Positions 1 to 8,865 of a stretch of 64,000 nucleotides of DNA are shown in pieces. This DNA comes from CAILUF01 sp964505265 (GTDB lineage Bacteria; Pseudomonadota; Alphaproteobacteria; Rickettsiales; UBA1997): contig CAZDGN010000006.1 in assembly GCA_964505265.1 (NCBI GenBank), forward strand, positions 25,474 to 89,473, in the 5' to 3' direction. The notes under the pieces are model-generated. The model saw only the letters and a program-made list of their open reading frames with translations. It had not been told where the DNA came from and searched no databases. The first letter of the stretch is position 1. The number at the start of each line of letters is the position of its first letter. A program made the position numbers and the translations under genes.

Positions 1-1069
1 TCGCCTTAGCTAAATCACCCGAAAATCTAATGCCACCGTCAGAAATAACCGGAAGATTCACCTTGTCGCAAAATTCCATTACGTCAAGCAGTGCTGATAA
101 TTGAGGAACACCAACTCCAGCGATAACTCTAGTTGTACAAATTGAACCTGGACCAATCCCAACTTTAACTGCATCGGCACCAGCATCATATAGCATTTTC
201 GCCCCCTCTTTGGTAGCAATATTTCCAGCAATAAAATTTTGTTTTGGGTATGATTTTTTTAAATCCTTTAGCATTTTTACAACTCCAGCTGAATGACCAT
301 GGGCAGTATCAATTACAATAATATCTGCGCCAGCCTCGATTAATCCATCACATCTTTTAATGCCATCTTTACCAACACCAGTTGCGGCGGCAACCAATAA
401 TCTTCCCTCCTCATCTTTGGAAGCAAGAGGATATTGTTTAGTTTTTTCGAGATCCTTACCCGTCATCAAGCCAATGCAGTTGCCTGAATTATCGACTATA
501 ATAATTCTTTCAATTTTATTTTTATGTAACAAATTTTTAGCTTCCGATCTTGAAATATTTGATTTAGCAGTGACTAAATTATCTTTGGTCATTAAATCTT
601 TTATCAATTGTTTTTTATCGGTTGCAAATCTGACATCACGATTAGTAAGGATTCCCACTAATTTATTGGTGCCATTTTTTACCACAGGAATTCCAGAAAT
701 ACCATAATTATTCATTAAATTCAAGGCTTCGGCTAAGGTTTGATTTGGATTTATAGTAACAGGATTTAAAACAATTCCTGACTCAAATTTTTTTACCTTT
801 CTTACCTCATCCGCTTGTTCTTTAATCGATAAATTTTTATGTATACAACCAATACCTCCGCTTTGAGCCATTGCTATTGCTAATCTGCTTTCGGTTACAG
901 TATCCATTGCGGCAGAAATAATTGGAATTTCGATTGAAATATTTTTAGTAATTTTCGTTTTAGTTTGAACATCACTAGGTAAAACCTCAGAGTATGAAGG
1001 CTTGAGCAAAACATCATCAAAAGTTAATGATGGATTTTGTGATTCAATAATTTTGCGATTTGTTTTCAT
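1..1069 (-). CDS. guaB: IMP dehydrogenase, 3' part cut by window edge
   Basis: Converts IMP to XMP with NAD+, the committed step of GMP synthesis, in the cytoplasm. The 356 codons visible from ATG at 1067-1069 cover the N-terminal barrel strands (LTFDDVLLKP, SAAMDTVTE), two CBS-like repeats (about residues 95-205, including ISGIPVV and IGLMTGKDLEK) and the active-site loop GIGPGSICTTR, with the catalytic Cys at residue 311. The usual length is about 490 residues, so roughly a quarter lies beyond base 1. It is divergent from fur, with 122 bases between the starts. Nothing looks degenerate. Confidence 0.95.
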   Translation of the reverse strand, partial: MKTNRKIIESQNPSLTFDDVLLKPSYSEVLPSDVQTKTKITKNISIEIPIISAAMDTVTESRLAIAMAQSGGIGCIHKNLSIKEQADEVRKVKKFESGIVLNPVTINPNQTLAEALNLMNNYGISGIPVVKNGTNKLVGILTNRDVRFATDKKQLIKDLMTKDNLVTAKSNISRSEAKNLLHKNKIERIIIVDNSGNCIGLMTGKDLEKTKQYPLASKDEEGRLLVAAATGVGKDGIKRCDGLIEAGADIIVIDTAHGHSAGVVKMLKDLKKSYPKQNFIAGNIATKEGAKMLYDAGADAVKVGIGPGSICTTRVIAGVGVPQLSALLDVMEFCDKVNLPVISDGGIRFSGDLAKA

Positions 1070-1191
1070 GGGCTACCAGAATTAAATTTTATAATTATTC
1101 AAAATAAAGCTAGAATTTTTTTTTAAACAATTTATTGTTTTAGTAGCAAGTTATTATCCCACATTTAAAAATAAATTACAACCTAATAATT

Positions 1192-1608
1192 ATGATTTCG
1201 CAAATTGAAAAACTCTGCAATGAAAAAAATATTAAACTTACAGAAAATCGAAAAATTATTGCCAAGGTTATTTCCAAAAGCACAGATCACCCCGATGTTG
1301 AGGAGTTATACAAAAGAGCTTCAAAATTAAATAAAAACATCGGAATTGCAACGGTTTATCGAACAGTTAAAATGCTTGAAGAGGCCGGAATTATAACCAA
1401 GCATGACTTCTTTAATGAGGGTAGGGGACGCTATGAAATTCTGGAGCAAGATGAGCATCACGATCACATCGTTGATATAACTTCCGATCAAGTAATTGAA
1501 TTTTTTAATCAAGAAATTGAAATCCTTAAAGAAAAAATTGCACGAGAACATGGATATGAACTAGTTGGACATAAGCTAGAATTATATTGTCGACCTTTAA
1601 AAAAATAA
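1192..1608 (+). CDS. fur: Fur-family transcriptional regulator (alpha-type)
   Basis: Metal-responsive winged-helix repressor of 138 residues, the normal family length. Residues 1-85 form the DNA-binding half (IGIATVYRTVKMLEEAGI is the recognition region) and the rest the dimerisation/metal half with the EHHDH histidine cluster and an H-x-LELY ending. The CxxC pairs of gammaproteobacterial Fur are replaced (IVDITSDQ), as is usual in alphaproteobacterial Fur/Mur. Whether it senses iron, manganese or haem cannot be read from sequence. It is the first gene of a tight run: thrB starts two bases after its stop. A TonB-ExbB-ExbD set at 43-45 kb is a plausible target, by inference only. Confidence 0.88.
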   Translation: MISQIEKLCNEKNIKLTENRKIIAKVISKSTDHPDVEELYKRASKLNKNIGIATVYRTVKMLEEAGIITKHDFFNEGRGRYEILEQDEHHDHIVDITSDQVIEFFNQEIEILKEKIAREHGYELVGHKLELYCRPLKK

Positions 1609-1609
1609 T

Positions 1610-2596
1610 ATGGCAGTTTATACAAAGATTACTCAAACAGATTTGTCAAATCACTTAAAAACCAATTATGAAATAGGCGATTTGATTACTTTTGAAGAAA
1701 TTGTTGATGGTGTCGACAATTCGAATTTCATAATTCACACCGAAAATCAAAAATATATTTTTACTATTTTTGAAAGCAGGATAAATAAAGATGACTTGCC
1801 TTTTTTTATTAATTTTAAAGAACATCTTTTTTTAAATGAAATAGCTTGCCCAAAGCCAATTCGAACAAAATCAGGTCAAGTAATACTCGATTTTTATGGC
1901 AAAAAATCTATTATTGTAAGTTTTTTAAATGGCAAAACTTTAAAGCCCAAAGATGATGGTTTTTATTACAATATTTCCGCAAATAAATGTGCATTAATTG
2001 GCAATAATCTTGCAAAAATCCATTTGGCATCAATTAAATTTTCGCAATCCAAAACCAATGATTTAAATATTTTTGGCATCGAAAAATTATTTTTAAAATT
2101 TCAAAATCATTTAGAATCATACGATCCTAGCTTGTTAAAAATTATTCCGAAACAAATTGAATTTGTTAAAAGCAGATGGAATTCATCTTTGCCTTCAGCG
2201 CCTTGTCATCTTGATTTATTTCCAGATAATGTTTTTTTCAATGATAACGAAAGTTTCGCTGGAGTCATAGATTTTTACTTTTCCGCCAATGATTTGCTTG
2301 TATATGATTTTGCAATTGTGGCAAATGCTTGGTGCTTTGATAAAACCATTTTTAATACTGAAAAATTTGCAAATCTTTTAAATTCCTACCAGAAAATTAG
2401 ACGCTTTAACATTGACGAGTTAAAATTTATGCAAACCGCATTTATAATGGCCTCATTGCGCTTTTTATGCACCAGACTTCACGATTATTTTTTTACCCCT
2501 AAAGACTCAATTGTTAAGGTAAAAAACCCAAATGAATATAAAGAAAAACTCCTATTTTTTATTAATAACAAAATTTTAAATAATGATATTATATAA
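1610..2596 (+). CDS. thrB: Homoserine kinase, ThrB2 (APH-fold) type
   Basis: Phosphorylates L-homoserine in threonine synthesis. The protein belongs to the aminoglycoside-phosphotransferase fold rather than the GHMP fold. The start MAVYTKITQ, the GVDNSNF nucleotide-loop region (about residues 34-40), DLPFFI, and the catalytic CHLDLFPDN loop near residues 199-207 followed by VIDFYF match the alphaproteobacterial ThrB family over its usual length (328 residues). It sits two bases after fur and its last 14 bases overlap pgeF, so the three genes are probably one transcript. Together with lysC at 44.8 kb it indicates that at least part of the aspartate-family amino-acid pathway is kept. Confidence 0.92.
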   Translation: MAVYTKITQTDLSNHLKTNYEIGDLITFEEIVDGVDNSNFIIHTENQKYIFTIFESRINKDDLPFFINFKEHLFLNEIACPKPIRTKSGQVILDFYGKKSIIVSFLNGKTLKPKDDGFYYNISANKCALIGNNLAKIHLASIKFSQSKTNDLNIFGIEKLFLKFQNHLESYDPSLLKIIPKQIEFVKSRWNSSLPSAPCHLDLFPDNVFFNDNESFAGVIDFYFSANDLLVYDFAIVANAWCFDKTIFNTEKFANLLNSYQKIRRFNIDELKFMQTAFIMASLRFLCTRLHDYFFTPKDSIVKVKNPNEYKEKLLFFINNKILNNDII

Positions 2597-3275
2597 TTTT
2601 TTTGGCAGAGATGCCAGCCTTCCAAGAAATCTTAGCGACAATTCAATTTTATTTCAAAAATTACAAGAATTAAATTTCCAATTCAGCGAAATTTTTTTAG
2701 TTAATCAATTTCATAGCAATCAAGTTTATGTTCTTGATTCTGCCGATAAAATTTATACAAGTAACGATATGCCAAAAGCAGATGGAATTGTTACGAATTT
2801 AAAAAACTTACCAATCGGAATTTTAACCGCGGATTGTGGTCCAGTTTTATTTTTAGATGAAGATAAAAAAATTATCGGGGCTTGTCATGCTGGTTGGAGA
2901 GGAGCTAGGTCTGGTATTATTGCAAACACTATTTTAGAAATGCAAAAACTTGGTGCAACCAATATCAAAGCAATAATAGGACCAACCATTCAACAATATT
3001 CTTATCAAATTTCTAAAGATTTTTATGACGATTTCTTAAGCGAATCATCGCAAAATATTAAATTTTTTAAAATAGGGAAGGAGGCAGATAAATGGCAGTT
3101 TGACCTACCTTCTTACATCTCTGAGAAAATTGTAAAGGCTGGAGTTTATGATATTGAAAATTTAGAAATCGATACTTATACCAATCAAAGCAAATATTTT
3201 AGTTATCGTAAATATTGCCACGAATCAAAAGCTCTTGACGGCAGTAATATCGCCATTATTTCAATTAACAGTTAG
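2583..3275 (+). CDS. pgeF: PgeF/YfiH multicopper-oxidase-like (laccase-domain) protein
   Basis: Member of the YfiH/DUF152 family. Relatives act as purine nucleoside phosphorylase/adenosine deaminase and, in E. coli, as a peptidoglycan editing factor. The metal-binding His/Cys set is visible: ADCGPVLF near residues 82-89, ACHAGWRGARSG near 98-109, and the C-terminal YRKYCHES. The length of 230 residues is typical. The start lies inside the end of thrB (14-base overlap) and gives a full-length N terminus beginning MILYNFFGRD. Its 3' end overlaps convergent dat by 11 bases, leaving no room for a separate terminator. The precise substrate is unknown. Confidence 0.88.
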   Translation: MILYNFFGRDASLPRNLSDNSILFQKLQELNFQFSEIFLVNQFHSNQVYVLDSADKIYTSNDMPKADGIVTNLKNLPIGILTADCGPVLFLDEDKKIIGACHAGWRGARSGIIANTILEMQKLGATNIKAIIGPTIQQYSYQISKDFYDDFLSESSQNIKFFKIGKEADKWQFDLPSYISEKIVKAGVYDIENLEIDTYTNQSKYFSYRKYCHESKALDGSNIAIISINS

Positions 3276-4125
3276 AAATAAATTCATTATATTTTTTGGT
3301 TAGCAATTTGGCGATTCTAAAATTATCGCCACCTTCGATATAATTTATTAAAATATTATTAATCGACTTTACTGGACGAATCAACAAGCTAGAGCTGGTC
3401 AAAAACACTTCTTTTGCATTTAAAACTTCATCAACATCGAAATTTTTTTCAATTACACTTAAATTATTTTCTTTTGCAATCATAATTAAACGATTTCTAG
3501 TGATGCCAGCCAATATGTTATTGTTGGCAGGGTGTGTGATTAAATTATCATTATTATCAACCATAAAAACATTAGCATAAGTGGCTTCGGTTACAACATT
3601 ATTGCGTACAAAAATTGCATCATCAAATCCCGAGTCCTTAGCTTTTTGATTTACCAAGGTAGAGGCTAATAAATTTACAGTTTTGATATCGCATCGATGC
3701 CAGCGAATATCATCATGGGTCATAATTCTAAAACCATTTTTAAATTCATCTTTACTAACCATTTTTCTTGGCAAAACAGTAGCACAAATAGTTGGTTCAA
3801 GATTTTTTGGGCAATATGGAACTCTATTATTTACCCCACGAGTTATTTGAAGATAACAAGTTGCCTTATCTTGAAAATTATTTTTTTTGAATAATTCCAA
3901 TTGAATTTCTAGAATTTGCTCGATAGTAAATGAATGATTTATGTTTAGCTCACTAAGGCTTCTCATCAATCTTTTGGCATGAAACTCGCCATCAATCAAC
4001 TTATTATTTTCAAATAAAGTTACTTCATAAGCACCATCAGCGAATTGGAAGCCCCGATCCTCAATGTGAACAAAACATTTCTCATGTGGTAAAAATTTTT
4101 CATTTAAATAGGAAATTCTAGTCAT
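3265..4125 (-). CDS. dat: D-amino acid aminotransferase-like PLP enzyme (class IV)
   Basis: Fold-type IV aminotransferase of 286 residues. The pattern fits D-alanine transaminase: FVHIEDRGFQFADGAYE near residues 19-35, PLP lysine K148 in DIKTVNLLAS, then EATYANVF and a GITR turn. It would supply D-Glu/D-Ala for peptidoglycan, although branched-chain aminotransferase and 4-amino-4-deoxychorismate lyase share the fold and cannot be fully excluded. It starts one base after the eno stop on the same strand, so it is probably co-transcribed with eno. The 3' end overlaps pgeF on the other strand. Confidence 0.82.
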   Translation of the reverse strand: MTRISYLNEKFLPHEKCFVHIEDRGFQFADGAYEVTLFENNKLIDGEFHAKRLMRSLSELNINHSFTIEQILEIQLELFKKNNFQDKATCYLQITRGVNNRVPYCPKNLEPTICATVLPRKMVSKDEFKNGFRIMTHDDIRWHRCDIKTVNLLASTLVNQKAKDSGFDDAIFVRNNVVTEATYANVFMVDNNDNLITHPANNNILAGITRNRLIMIAKENNLSVIEKNFDVDEVLNAKEVFLTSSSLLIRPVKSINNILINYIEGGDNFRIAKLLTKKYNEFISNC

Positions 4126-4126
4126 A

Positions 4127-5404
4127 TTATTTTTTTAAAATTGTGGTTCCAGCATATTTGGCTCTGGTTCCAAGATAGTTAGAAATTCTAAGTAATTCAT
4201 TGTATTTTGCAGTTCTATCGGAACGACATAGTGACCCCGTTTTGATTTGACCAGCATTGGTGGCAACTGCAATGTGAGCAATTGTTGAGTCCTCAGTTTC
4301 GCCAGAGCGATGCGAAATAATATTTTTATAACCCGATAAATTTGCAATATCAATTGCTTCTAAAGTTTCGCTTAAAGTGCCGATTTGGTTGACCTTAATC
4401 AAAATTGCGTTTGCCATCTTTTCTGCAATTCCCTTTTTTAAAATTTCTGGATTAGTAACAAATAAATCATCGCCAACCAACTGAATTTTGTCACCTAATT
4501 TTTGAGTAATGAGCTTCCAACCCTCATAATCATCTTCGGCGCAAGGATCTTCAATGGAAAATATCGGATAAGAATTCACCAAATCTTCATAAAAATCGAC
4601 AATTTGTTTTGAATTAAAATTCTTTTCTTCACCAACCATTTTATAAATGCCATTTTCATAAAATTCTGAAGAAGCACAATCAAGCGCCAAATAGATATCC
4701 TTGCCAATTTTGTAACCCGATTTAACAATCGCTTCAGAAATAAAATCTAGAGCTTGTTTGCTTGAATTAAGATTTGGAGCAAATCCACCTTCATCGCCAA
4801 CATTGGTGTTAAAATTTTGTTTTTTCAAAATTGATTTTAAGTTATGAAAAACTTCGCAACCAGCTTGAATAGCCTCTTCAATTGAGTTAAGTCCAATTGG
4901 CGCAATCATAAATTCTTGAATATCAATTTTATTATCGGCATGCTTTCCACCATTGATAATATTCATCATTGGCACCGGCAAAACATTGCCATTTTTATTG
5001 CCCAAATGCTCAAAAAAAGGGATTTGTTTTGAATTAGCAACGGCCTTAGAGCAAGCTATAGATACAGCTAAAATCGAGTTTGCTCCGAGTTTAGATTTGT
5101 TTTTTGAACCGTCTAAATCAATTAAAATTTGATCAATTAATTTTTGATTCGAAGCATCTTTGCCAATCAAATTTGCATTGATAATATTATTAACATTGTC
5201 GATGGCTTTTAGCACTGATTTGCCTAGATATTTCGAGCTATCTCCATCGCGAAGTTCATGAGCTTCAAGCCTTCCAGTTGAAGCACCAGAAGGAACGGCA
5301 CAATTTCCAACAACACCATTTTCTAGCTCTATTTTGGCTTCAACAGTTGGAAATCCTCGTGAATCCAAAATTTGTAAAGCACTAATTTTTCTAATTTTAA
5401 ACAT
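4127..5404 (-). CDS. eno: Enolase
   Basis: Interconverts 2-phosphoglycerate and phosphoenolpyruvate. All signature blocks are present in order: ILDSRGFPTVE, SGASTGRLEAHELRDGD, GDEGGFAPN, LALDCASSEFY, SIEDPCAEDD, VGDDLFVTN, ILIKVNQIGTLSE and SHRSGETED. I place the start at ATG 5402-5404 (425 residues). The open frame continues to a TTG at 5419, but MFKIRKISALQILDSRG is the conserved N terminus. A TTGACA hexamer lies upstream at 5464-5469. dat follows after one base. Glycolysis/gluconeogenesis is therefore at least partly retained, unlike in Rickettsia proper. Confidence 0.97.
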   Translation of the reverse strand: MFKIRKISALQILDSRGFPTVEAKIELENGVVGNCAVPSGASTGRLEAHELRDGDSSKYLGKSVLKAIDNVNNIINANLIGKDASNQKLIDQILIDLDGSKNKSKLGANSILAVSIACSKAVANSKQIPFFEHLGNKNGNVLPVPMMNIINGGKHADNKIDIQEFMIAPIGLNSIEEAIQAGCEVFHNLKSILKKQNFNTNVGDEGGFAPNLNSSKQALDFISEAIVKSGYKIGKDIYLALDCASSEFYENGIYKMVGEEKNFNSKQIVDFYEDLVNSYPIFSIEDPCAEDDYEGWKLITQKLGDKIQLVGDDLFVTNPEILKKGIAEKMANAILIKVNQIGTLSETLEAIDIANLSGYKNIISHRSGETEDSTIAHIAVATNAGQIKTGSLCRSDRTAKYNELLRISNYLGTRAKYAGTTILKK

Positions 5405-5440
5405 TTGAATAAATTGCAATTAATTTTGATAATGACTAAT

Positions 5441-5469
5441 ATTTAAAAAAAAATTTTAGTTATTGTCAA
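5441..5469 (-). promoter_or_regulatory. Candidate sigma-70 promoter of eno-dat
   Basis: On the minus strand a perfect -35 hexamer TTGACA (5464-5469) is followed after 17 bases by TTAAAT (5441-5446), a 4/6 match to the -10. It lies 36-65 bases upstream of the eno ATG. The weak -10 and the AT-rich background keep this tentative. Confidence 0.4.
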
Positions 5470-5480
5470 TTTACAAATTT

Positions 5481-5639
5481 ATGTTTTTACTAAGGGTATT
5501 GTTTTTTATTATAATTTTACTTTTGGCCTATCCTTTCATTTCGGATATAACCAACAAAGCACTTAACAAAACTGGGATCTCAAGACAAATCAACAATGTC
5601 TCCAACAAAGCCAAGAAGAAAATCAAAGACTTAAAAGAT
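5481..5639 (+). CDS. Small single-span membrane protein (52 aa), hypothetical
   Basis: ATG at 5481 opens a 52-codon frame. Residues 1-18 are hydrophobic (MFLLRVLFFIILLLAYPF) and the tail is very basic (NKAKKKIKDLKD), an inside-positive membrane-anchor pattern. The stop shares its last base with the last base of the convergent gene at 5639. I do not recognise a family. The non-random hydrophobic/basic split argues for a real gene; shortness and lack of a ribosome site argue against. It starts 77 bases from the divergent eno start. Confidence 0.4.
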
Positions 5640-6220
5640 TAATTCTGAGAAATTGTTTTTTCATCAGCCTCAATTTTACTTAAATCTTCAGCAACTTTAA
5701 AAATTGAAAAATTCTTTTTGAAAATCGCTTTCATTTGGCTTGCTCTTTCTGTTTCATTTTTATTATAAGTTTTTCGAAACTTTATAATTTCAATCTTAAT
5801 TAACTTCTGTTTGTTTGTGGGTAATTTAGAATATTCCAGAAAAACTTTATTGGATATTTCGTTATATGGAGTTGAGTTTGCATTTTGCTGAGTATGGCTC
5901 GGAAATATTCTATTGACAATGGAAAGTATATTAGAGATTTTAGCGATTCTATTTACTTCATGGTTTAAGCTATTAACGGCTTCCATTGATCTTTTAAAGA
6001 ATTCCCTATTTATTTGATCAAATTTAGTTTTTTGCTCAGGAGTTAAGTTTTTAAAAATCTTTTCATATTCAATTTGCTCTGGGGTCTTTTCTGAATTAAT
6101 ATTCGGCAATTTAGGAGCAACGGGTTTTTTTGTATCGCCCTTGGCAATATTTTGGGCAAATGCATTAAAAATTCCAAAATTTATAAATAAAAATCCACAA
6201 ATTAATATTCTTAATCTCAT
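5639..6220 (-). CDS. Exported LTPxQ-repeat protein, paralogue 1
   Basis: 193 residues with a signal peptide (about 1-22, ending FNAFAQ). The mature part is helical and charged. It contains KNLTPEQKTKFDQIN near residue 57 and, near the C terminus, a block with KFRKTYNKNETERASQ, MKAIFKKNFSIFK and EDLSKIEADEK. The same order of blocks occurs in the protein at 8233-8859, so the two are paralogues separated by tgt, the thioredoxin gene and a tRNA. LTxxQ motifs recall the periplasmic CpxP/Spy chaperones, but I do not claim that family. Likely periplasmic; function unknown. Confidence 0.7.
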   Translation of the reverse strand: MRLRILICGFLFINFGIFNAFAQNIAKGDTKKPVAPKLPNINSEKTPEQIEYEKIFKNLTPEQKTKFDQINREFFKRSMEAVNSLNHEVNRIAKISNILSIVNRIFPSHTQQNANSTPYNEISNKVFLEYSKLPTNKQKLIKIEIIKFRKTYNKNETERASQMKAIFKKNFSIFKVAEDLSKIEADEKTISQN

Positions 6221-6393
6221 AATAATTTTTTAAAGTTGATCTTTGGTTAACTATTTTAATATTATTAAATTAGATTGTAATTTTAAGACTTTTTAACATT
6301 TAAAAAATAAAATATAAAAATTTATTCAAATTCGGAATTAAAAATCTCTAAAATTTTAATTAATAATCCTGAAAATTTTTTTAAAAATTTAGT

Positions 6394-7506
6394 CTAAAAC
6401 TCGCAAATATTATTAAAATGCTTTTCAAAATATTCAAAATTTTTTTCCTCAATATTTTTTCTAATAGCCATCATTAAATCTTGATAATATTGAATATTAT
6501 GCAATGAAAGCAGCATAGAGCCAAGAATTTCATTGGATTGAACTAAGTGACGCAAATAAGCTTTGGAATGATTTTTGCAAGTATAACACCCACATTTATC
6601 ATCAAGCGGAGAGTCGTCAAAACGATATTTTTCATTTCTTATATTTACCACACCCTTACGTGTAAAAGCTTGACCTGTTCTTCCTGATCTAGTTGGAATG
6701 ACACAATCAAACATATCAATTCCTCTGGCAACAGCTCCAACAATATCGCTCGGCTTTCCAACTCCCATCAAATATCTTGGTTGATTTGTTGGTAATAAAT
6801 CTGGAGCATAATCCAAAACTTCAAACATTTGTTCTTGACCTTCACCAACCGCCAAACCACCAAGAGCATATCCATCAAAGCCGATTTCAATTAAATTTTC
6901 CGCAGAAATTTTTCTTAACTCTTTAAAAGTTGAGCCTTGAACAATCCCAAAAATTCCATATCCATCTCTTTTTATAAAAGCATTTTTGGAGCGCTTGGCC
7001 CATAATATGGAACGCTCCATAGCTTGCTTAGCATTGTCGTAAGTGGTCGGATATTCTATGCATTGGTCAAAAATCATAGTAATATCGCTACCAAGTTGAT
7101 GCTGAATTTCAATTGATTTTTCTGGAGTTAAAAAATATTTTGCACCATCAATATGAGAGGAGAATTCTACACCATCATCGGAAATTTTTGCAATTTTTCC
7201 AAGCGACATCACTTGAAAACCACCTGAATCAGTAAGTATTGGCTTATTCCAGCCAATAAATTTATGCAACCCCCCCATTTTTTCAATTAAATCAGCCGAA
7301 GGTCTAAGCATTAAATGATAAACATTTCCCAAAATAATTTCAGAATTTGTAGCAAGAACATCGTCGAATTTTACCGCCTTAATCGTTCCTGCAGTTCCAA
7401 CTGGCATAAAAGCAGGAGTTTGAATTGAGCCGTGATAACAATTTATCTGTCCTCTTCTTGCTTTATTATCTTGAGACTTTAAATTAAATGTAAATTGATT
7501 TGTCAT
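6394..7506 (-). CDS. tgt: tRNA-guanine transglycosylase
   Basis: Exchanges guanine-34 for the queuosine precursor in tRNAs for Asp, Asn, His and Tyr. Seen are ILTDSGGFQVMSLGK (substrate pocket), GIVQGS and GGLAVGE, the nucleophilic Asp in MFDCVIPTRSGRTGQAF, and the zinc site CGCYTC followed by H (C-x-C-x2-C-x2-H). At 370 residues it is full length, from ATG at 7504-7506. It is divergent from the thioredoxin-like gene, with 16 bases between the two start codons. No neighbouring queuosine-biosynthesis gene is visible, so the base may be made elsewhere or salvaged. Confidence 0.96.
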   Translation of the reverse strand: MTNQFTFNLKSQDNKARRGQINCYHGSIQTPAFMPVGTAGTIKAVKFDDVLATNSEIILGNVYHLMLRPSADLIEKMGGLHKFIGWNKPILTDSGGFQVMSLGKIAKISDDGVEFSSHIDGAKYFLTPEKSIEIQHQLGSDITMIFDQCIEYPTTYDNAKQAMERSILWAKRSKNAFIKRDGYGIFGIVQGSTFKELRKISAENLIEIGFDGYALGGLAVGEGQEQMFEVLDYAPDLLPTNQPRYLMGVGKPSDIVGAVARGIDMFDCVIPTRSGRTGQAFTRKGVVNIRNEKYRFDDSPLDDKCGCYTCKNHSKAYLRHLVQSNEILGSMLLSLHNIQYYQDLMMAIRKNIEEKNFEYFEKHFNNICEF

Positions 7507-7522
7507 TTTAAAAAATTATTTT

Positions 7523-8116
7523 ATGAAAAAATTTATACCTCTTGGCATTTTATTGCTTTTTATTTATATAATTTCTTTTGCGATTTACAATCTTAACCAA
7601 AAACAAAATATTGAAGGTCAAGAAATGCTTGAACAAGAAACCTCGGGTGATAATGATAGCTCCAAATCAGAGCTCGAAGATGACATTAATTTTATAAGTG
7701 TAAAATTAGATTTGCCAGAATTTTCACTACCAGAATTATACGATAAAACAAAAGATTTTAGCAAAAAAGATTTAAAAGGCAAATATACCATCGTAAATTT
7801 TTTCGCATCTTGGTGTTCAACTTGCCATGCTGAGCATGATATTTTATTAAGAATTCAAAGCGAAGCTGTTGCCGATTTATATGGAATTTCGTGGCGCGAT
7901 ATCGATGAAAACACTATAAAATATTTACAACAAAGTGGCAATCCATTTTCTAAAATCGGTGTCGATAGCAAAGGAATTTTTAGCAAAATAGCCAATATTG
8001 AAGCAGTTCCAGAAACATGGTTGGTAAATCCAAAAGGCGAGGTGGTTTTACGATTAAAAGGAAATTTACAGGAATTTTCAGTCGATGAAATTAAGCGCTA
8101 TATCAGGCTTCATTGA
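7523..8116 (+). CDS. ccmG: CcmG/DsbE-like thiol:disulfide interchange protein
   Basis: Membrane-anchored periplasmic thioredoxin-fold protein of 197 residues. An N-terminal segment (about 6-24) would anchor it. The redox site is FFASWCSTCHAEH (WCSTC near 95-99). The family-specific AVPETWLVNPKG loop carries the cis-Pro region, and GISWRDI resembles the CcmG/TIGR00385 pattern. The usual job is reducing apocytochrome c or CcmH in system I cytochrome c maturation. No other ccm gene is nearby, so a general TlpA-type role is the alternative. The 55-residue acidic linker after the anchor is somewhat long. Confidence 0.78.
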   Translation: MKKFIPLGILLLFIYIISFAIYNLNQKQNIEGQEMLEQETSGDNDSSKSELEDDINFISVKLDLPEFSLPELYDKTKDFSKKDLKGKYTIVNFFASWCSTCHAEHDILLRIQSEAVADLYGISWRDIDENTIKYLQQSGNPFSKIGVDSKGIFSKIANIEAVPETWLVNPKGEVVLRLKGNLQEFSVDEIKRYIRLH

Positions 8117-8139
8117 TTTTAATTTAAGATAAATTTTAT

Positions 8140-8214
8140 GCTCTCGTAGCTCAGGGGATAGAGCAGTGGTTTCCTAAACCATGTGCGCATGTTCAAGTCA
8201 TGCCGAGAGCACCA
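8140..8214 (+). tRNA. tRNA-Arg (anticodon CCT)
   Basis: Full cloverleaf of 75 bases: acceptor GCTCTCG pairs with CGAGAGC, D-stem GCTC/GAGC, anticodon stem GTGGT/ACCAT with loop TTCCTAA (anticodon CCT), T stem GCATG/CATGC with loop TTCAAGT, and an encoded CCA. The conserved T-loop reads TTCAAGT. It lies between the CcmG-like gene and the convergent exported-protein gene. Confidence 0.95.
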
Positions 8215-8232
8215 ATTAACTCTATTTGTAAC

Positions 8233-8859
8233 CTATTTCTTTTTAATTATTTCATTTGGATTGTTTATTTCTGGCAAATCCATATCTTCTAATTTTTCAT
8301 CATTGACAATCTCAGAGACATCTTCGGATTCTTTAAACATTTCAAAATCCTCTTTGAGCAAATTCTTCAAGGCAATTCTTCTTTCTTTTTGTGCCCTATT
8401 CATAGCTTTACGGTAAATTATAGCTTCTTGTTTAATTTTTTTACGCTGATCAGGGGTAAGTTTTTTATACTCATTACTTACTTTTTGATTATAAGCTTTA
8501 ATATTTTCTGGAAGCTCCCCCCTATCTCTTTTAGGCTCCTGTTTTGAAAAAATTGTATTAAAATTCATAACCACGACTGTTCCTTTAGAAATTTCCTTAT
8601 ATTTTTTTTGATACTCATTGTTATTCTTGGTAAGTTCCTGAAAATATTTATTATTAATTTCAGAAAATTTTTTTCTTTGCAATGGGGTAAGTTTTGCAAT
8701 AGCATCATCAAAATTTTGATATTGAGCTGGTTTTTTGGGTTTTTGATTAGGAGTTTCTTTTTTATTATTTAAGTTCGCTTGAATTGGCAAGGAATTAACA
8801 TTTTGTGCGCAAACACTATCTGTTAGCAAAAAAAGAGTAAAGATGAGAATATTTAGCAT
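8233..8859 (-). CDS. Exported LTPxQ-repeat protein, paralogue 2
   Basis: 208 residues with a signal peptide (about 1-19, ending SVCAQ). The mature protein has AKLTPLQRKKFSEINNKYF, then a second KKLTPDQRKKIKQEAIIYR block, RKAMNRAQKERRIALK, LLKEDFEMFKESEDVSEI and an NDEK tail. These align block by block with the protein at 5639-6220. The product is lysine/glutamate rich and probably forms long helices in the periplasm. Six bases upstream lies the smaller exported gene at 8866-9177, so the two are likely one transcript. Function unknown. Confidence 0.72.
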   Translation of the reverse strand: MLNILIFTLFLLTDSVCAQNVNSLPIQANLNNKKETPNQKPKKPAQYQNFDDAIAKLTPLQRKKFSEINNKYFQELTKNNNEYQKKYKEISKGTVVVMNFNTIFSKQEPKRDRGELPENIKAYNQKVSNEYKKLTPDQRKKIKQEAIIYRKAMNRAQKERRIALKNLLKEDFEMFKESEDVSEIVNDEKLEDMDLPEINNPNEIIKKK

Positions 8860-8865
8860 AATTTA

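Noticed and set aside
360..707. Plus-strand open frame of 115 codons
   Set aside because: It is antisense to guaB, which has all IMP dehydrogenase motifs.
1192..1608. Fur without the usual CxxC zinc cysteines might be a novel regulator
   Set aside because: Alphaproteobacterial Fur/Mur proteins normally lack these cysteines and keep the HHDH cluster, so this is ordinary for the group.
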